From: Streptomyces fructofermentans
GTDB lineage: Bacteria > Actinomycetota > Actinomycetes > Streptomycetales > Streptomycetaceae
Length of the DNA: 64,000 nucleotides
Assembly: GCF_014651055.1 (NCBI RefSeq)
Contig: NZ_BMWD01000014.1
Span: 62,001 to 126,000, forward strand
Direction of reading: 5' to 3'
Each line of letters begins with the position of its first letter. Positions within the stretch are counted from its first letter, which is position 1. The position numbers and the translations under genes are program-made. Positions 61,757 to 64,000 of this stretch are shown here, one piece after another. A model generated the notes under the pieces. That model saw nothing but the letters and a program-made list of their open reading frames with translations, was not told the DNA's origin and searched no databases.

Positions 61757-62950
61757 TCATGATCCGGGGAAGGGCCGGCGGGGCAGGTGCGGCAGCTCCG
61801 CGGCGGAGCGGAGCATCGGCAGGACCGGGGTGCGCAGGCCGATGGCGAAGTCCTCGTGGAGGTGCGTGCGGCCGTCGAGGAACCGGAGCAGCCGGTCCAT
61901 CGGCACCCGGGAGAAGAGCCGGGCGAAGAAGACCGCACCGTCGACCCGGCCGCTGTCCAGGGCCCGCAGCAGCACCGCGTCCATCACACGCGAGCGGAGG
62001 GAGTGGGCGGGCGGCGGTACGGGGCGTCGTCCGGCGCGCAGGGCGTGCGCCACGGCCCGCGTCTGGCGCTGCACCGCGGCGAAGGTGTAGCCGGTCGACG
62101 GCCGGGTGGCCCCGCCCGCCGCGCCGATCCGGAAGACGGAGGGCCCGGTCTGCCGGGCGAACGGCGCGTCGGTCATCGGGATCACCCCGGTCTCCGTGGA
62201 CACGACCTCCAGGCCGCGCAGTCCCAGCACGTCCTCGGTGTAGTGGCGCAGCGCCGCCTCGTACTCCTGCCGTGAGAGGACCCGGGGCGAGAACTCCGTG
62301 TACTCCACCAGTGCCTGGCTGCGCCCGGTCGGCAGCACGTATCCGAACGACAGGCCCCGTTCGGGCTGCGGCGTGCGGAAGTCCATGAGGTCCACCGCAC
62401 CCGGGGCGAAGACGGGGCGGTCGCTGCGGACGAACCAGCCGTGGAAGTGCTGGAGCAGTGTGGTGCGGGCGGCCGGGAGGCTGCCGAGGGGCCGTGAGTC
62501 GAACACCCAGCGGGCGCTCACCCCCACCGGACGGCCCTCCGCGGTACGGCAGGCGACCTGGGCGCCCCGGGAGGTGCTCTCCACCGTGTCGACCACCGCC
62601 TCCAGGCGGCGCACGTGCCGGCTGGGCGCGAGGTCGTGGGCGACGAGTGCCTCGAAGTCCTCGGACCTGATCATCTTGTAACGCAGCGGGCTGATGTCGC
62701 CCTCGATCGGGCCGCCCGAGGGGGAGTGCACGCGCAGGCGCTGCCAGGACGCGGTGACGGCGGCGTCGTACCGGCCGCGGACCGGCTCCCAGAAGCACCA
62801 GGTGCGGCTCGGCGGGCGCAGCGGTCCGGGTGGCGCGTCGACGAGGACGACCGACGGCCCACGTGCCGCCGTCCCGGGACGTGCCAGCCGGTGGGCCAGC
62901 GACAACCCCGCGGCTCCGGCGCCCACGATGGCGACGTCCGCCTCCAGCAC
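61757..62950 (-). CDS. crtY: Lycopene beta-cyclase CrtY
   Basis: The 397-residue flavoprotein opens DVAIVGAGAAGLSLAHRLAR, followed by RTWCFWEPVRG, VDLMDFRTPQPERGLSFGYV, LPTGRSQALVEYTEFS, ETGVIPMTDAPFARQTG and PSTGYTFAAVQRQTRAVAHA. These are landmarks of lycopene cyclases, which close the beta-rings of lycopene to give beta-carotene. GTG 62950 follows GGAGGGGAG. It heads the crtY-crtT-crtU series. An ECF-like promoter lies 30-53 nt upstream of the start codon. Confidence 0.92.
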   Translation of the reverse strand: MLEADVAIVGAGAAGLSLAHRLARPGTAARGPSVVLVDAPPGPLRPPSRTWCFWEPVRGRYDAAVTASWQRLRVHSPSGGPIEGDISPLRYKMIRSEDFEALVAHDLAPSRHVRRLEAVVDTVESTSRGAQVACRTAEGRPVGVSARWVFDSRPLGSLPAARTTLLQHFHGWFVRSDRPVFAPGAVDLMDFRTPQPERGLSFGYVLPTGRSQALVEYTEFSPRVLSRQEYEAALRHYTEDVLGLRGLEVVSTETGVIPMTDAPFARQTGPSVFRIGAAGGATRPSTGYTFAAVQRQTRAVAHALRAGRRPVPPPAHSLRSRVMDAVLLRALDSGRVDGAVFFARLFSRVPMDRLLRFLDGRTHLHEDFAIGLRTPVLPMLRSAAELPHLPRRPFPGS

Positions 62951-62979
62951 GACCGCTTCACTCCCCTCCGTCGGACCCG

Positions 62980-63003
62980 TACGAACTCTGCCGAGAGCAT
63001 TCC
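62980..63003 (-). promoter_or_regulatory. Candidate ECF-sigma promoter of crtYTU
   Basis: On the minus strand GGAAT, 15 bases, then CGTA fits the GGAAC/CGT pattern of ECF-dependent promoters. The start of transcription would be near 62971, giving a leader of about 20 nt that just includes the crtY ribosome-binding site. Confidence 0.5.
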
Positions 63004-63183
63004 GCTTCGGGTGCCCCTACGGATGCGGGCCACGCCGAAGGAGGGGACGGAAACGACGGGGATGCCCGGCGGGCCGAGGAAGCCGGAGGAGGCCGAGGCC
63101 GTGAAGCCGGGGAAGCGGGAGGGAGCCCGGAAAGGGGGGCGTGTGTCACCCGCGCCGCCCGCGCCCCGGACGCGTCACCCGCG

Positions 63184-63723
63184 TCACCCGCGCCGCCCGC
63201 GCACCGGACGCCGGAACGGCCTGATCGCCGCGCGCAGGAGGCGGCACAGGAATCTGACTGGTGCCAGGCGCAGGGCGAGCCCGACGGCACGGCGGTGAAC
63301 ACCGGGCGCGGACGTACGGGGTGGCGGCTCGGCGTGCGCGGGCGGCTCGGGTGCGTCGGGTGCCGCGTGCGTGGGCGTCACGGGAGGCGCCGCCGGGCCA
63401 CGGGGCAGGTTCGGCCGAGTGGCGTCGGGCGGTGACGGGGCCGGGGCGGGTGGCCGGTGCGCGGGAGGTGGAGCGGCGTCGGCCCGTACCTCGCTGCTGA
63501 TCGCCTCCCACACGCGCGGCGCCGGAGGCACGAGTGCCTCGTACGGGTACGTGGAACGTCCGGCGGCGACCACCCGCTCGAAGGCCGCGAGGCGGCTCCG
63601 GCAGGCCGCGCAGGCCCTGAGATGGCGGACTGCCTCGGCGGACCACGGGGTGCGCGCCCCGTCGAGGGCGTGCTGCGCGAGGTCGGCGGGCGACAGGTGC
63701 GGCGCGGGCTGCGGCACGGTCAT
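63184..63723 (-). CDS. Zinc-finger (ZAS) anti-sigma factor
   Basis: The 179-residue protein has the HxxxCxxC anti-sigma zinc motif in HLRACAACRSRL near residues 34-45. A proline-rich linker follows, then a weakly hydrophobic, arginine-rich C-terminus without a clear membrane helix. ZAS proteins hold their ECF sigma factor inactive until a signal disrupts the zinc site. It lies just downstream of the sigma gene on the same strand. ATG 63723 follows GGAGAGG. crtY follows after 233 nt. Confidence 0.85.
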   Translation of the reverse strand: MTVPQPAPHLSPADLAQHALDGARTPWSAEAVRHLRACAACRSRLAAFERVVAAGRSTYPYEALVPPAPRVWEAISSEVRADAAPPPAHRPPAPAPSPPDATRPNLPRGPAAPPVTPTHAAPDAPEPPAHAEPPPRTSAPGVHRRAVGLALRLAPVRFLCRLLRAAIRPFRRPVRGRRG

Positions 63724-63786
63724 GGTTCACCTCTCCGCTTCCTGGCGCCGGTGTCGGCCTGCCGATCACCTCTTCGGAAGCAGAGA

Positions 63787-63817
63787 GTCCTTTCGGATGC
63801 AGCGAGCCGAAAAGGAC
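63787..63817 (-). promoter_or_regulatory. Hairpin between the sigma and anti-sigma genes
   Basis: GTCCTTTCGG and CCGAAAAGGAC pair over ten bases with one bulged A and a 10-nt loop, in the 140-nt gap between the sigma and anti-sigma genes. It may attenuate or process the mRNA. Confidence 0.5.
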
Positions 63818-63863
63818 CCCTTCGAGGACCTGGCGACGACAGTGCATCGATTGTGCAACGTAG

Positions 63864-64000
63864 TCACCGAAAGTCACTCTGGACGCCGTCCGCCAGGAGG
63901 CACCGGCCGAGCCGGTGCAGTCCGCGCCGCGCGTGGCTCTTGACCGTGCCGAGCGGCCAGCCGGTGACCTCGGCCACCTGCGTCTGGGTCAGGTCGTCGT
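63864..64000 (-). CDS. ECF RNA polymerase sigma factor, C-terminal end (partial)
   Basis: Only the last 45 codons are in the window. They read [40 protein letters not shown] and then DFR and TGA, which is sigma region 4 with its helix-turn-helix. A downstream ZAS anti-sigma gene supports the assignment to an ECF sigma. It runs towards crtYTU and is the natural candidate to activate the crtY promoter. Confidence 0.85.
   Translation of the reverse strand, partial: DDLTQTQVAEVTGWPLGTVKSHARRGLHRLGRCLLADGVQSDFR

Noticed and set aside
59071-62950. A complete carotenoid biosynthetic gene cluster
   Set aside because: Only crtY, crtT and crtU are present. crtE, crtI, crtB and crtV are absent from the window, so formation of the precursor cannot be claimed from this sequence.

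Overview
The window is high-GC actinobacterial DNA and almost certainly comes from a Streptomyces chromosome. The codon use is strongly GC-biased. The gene families are typical of the genus: an SsgA-family sporulation protein, LAL-type LuxR regulators, SpoIIE-type phosphatases, a GOLPH3-like protein and a crtYTU carotenoid operon. Many eroded genes and a transposon remnant point to an accessory, chromosome-arm-like region, at least up to about 47 kb. No rRNA, tRNA or CRISPR was seen.

Layout. 1-6.2 kb: a methyltransferase cut by the window edge, a decayed MFS transporter, epoxide hydrolase EH1 behind a perfect 25-bp palindrome, a decayed thioredoxin reductase and an ArsR-like regulator. 6.3-16.2 kb: a large secreted subtilase, a broken pentapeptide-repeat gene, EH2, msrA and a Bax-inhibitor-like gene (YccA type). 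The last is interrupted by an IS21-derived element that carries two passenger genes. 16.4-19.7 kb: an esterase, an SsgA-like protein and a MocR regulator. 20.3-34 kb: LAL1, YccA, msrA, msrB, an AI-2E-type permease, a GAF protein, LAL2, EH3 and a cation/proton antiporter. 34-43.4 kb: a SpoIIE phosphatase, a GOLPH3-like protein, LAL3, an eroded EH, a DipZ-like thioredoxin and EH4. 43.6-47.4 kb: a VOC protein, a small membrane protein and a GntR-ABC operon. 47.8-58.3 kb, visibly more GC-rich: a TPR protein, a secreted thermolysin-like protease, DUF485-ActP, an MHYT sensor and small hypotheticals. 58.4-64 kb: a GNAT enzyme, crtU, crtT, crtY, an anti-sigma factor and the end of an ECF sigma gene.

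The most interesting signal is a repeated unit of LAL regulator, upstream box and epoxide-hydrolase gene. A conserved box (core TTTCCCCTGGGGCGA) occurs four times on the + strand, with a degenerate fifth copy on the - strand before EH4. Each copy ends 66-76 nt before the start codon of an epoxide hydrolase, of an epoxide-hydrolase remnant, or of the DipZ-like thioredoxin. Each of the three LAL genes lies directly beside such a box. With three Msr enzymes, two YccA-family genes and thioredoxin-type genes nearby, this suggests a duplicated, partly decaying LAL-controlled electrophile and redox stress regulon. The boxes and the remnants are read from the sequence; the regulatory link and the physiology are inferred.

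A second well-supported point is the IS21-type insertion at 14245-16110. It has multi-copy terminal repeats and a 7-bp target duplication. Removing it on paper rejoins the two halves of the YccA-like pseudogene in frame.

At the right end, an ECF sigma / anti-sigma pair lies upstream of and codirectional with crtYTU, and an ECF-like promoter precedes crtY. This suggests stress- or light-type control of aromatic carotenoid formation. crtE, crtI, crtB and crtV are not in the window.
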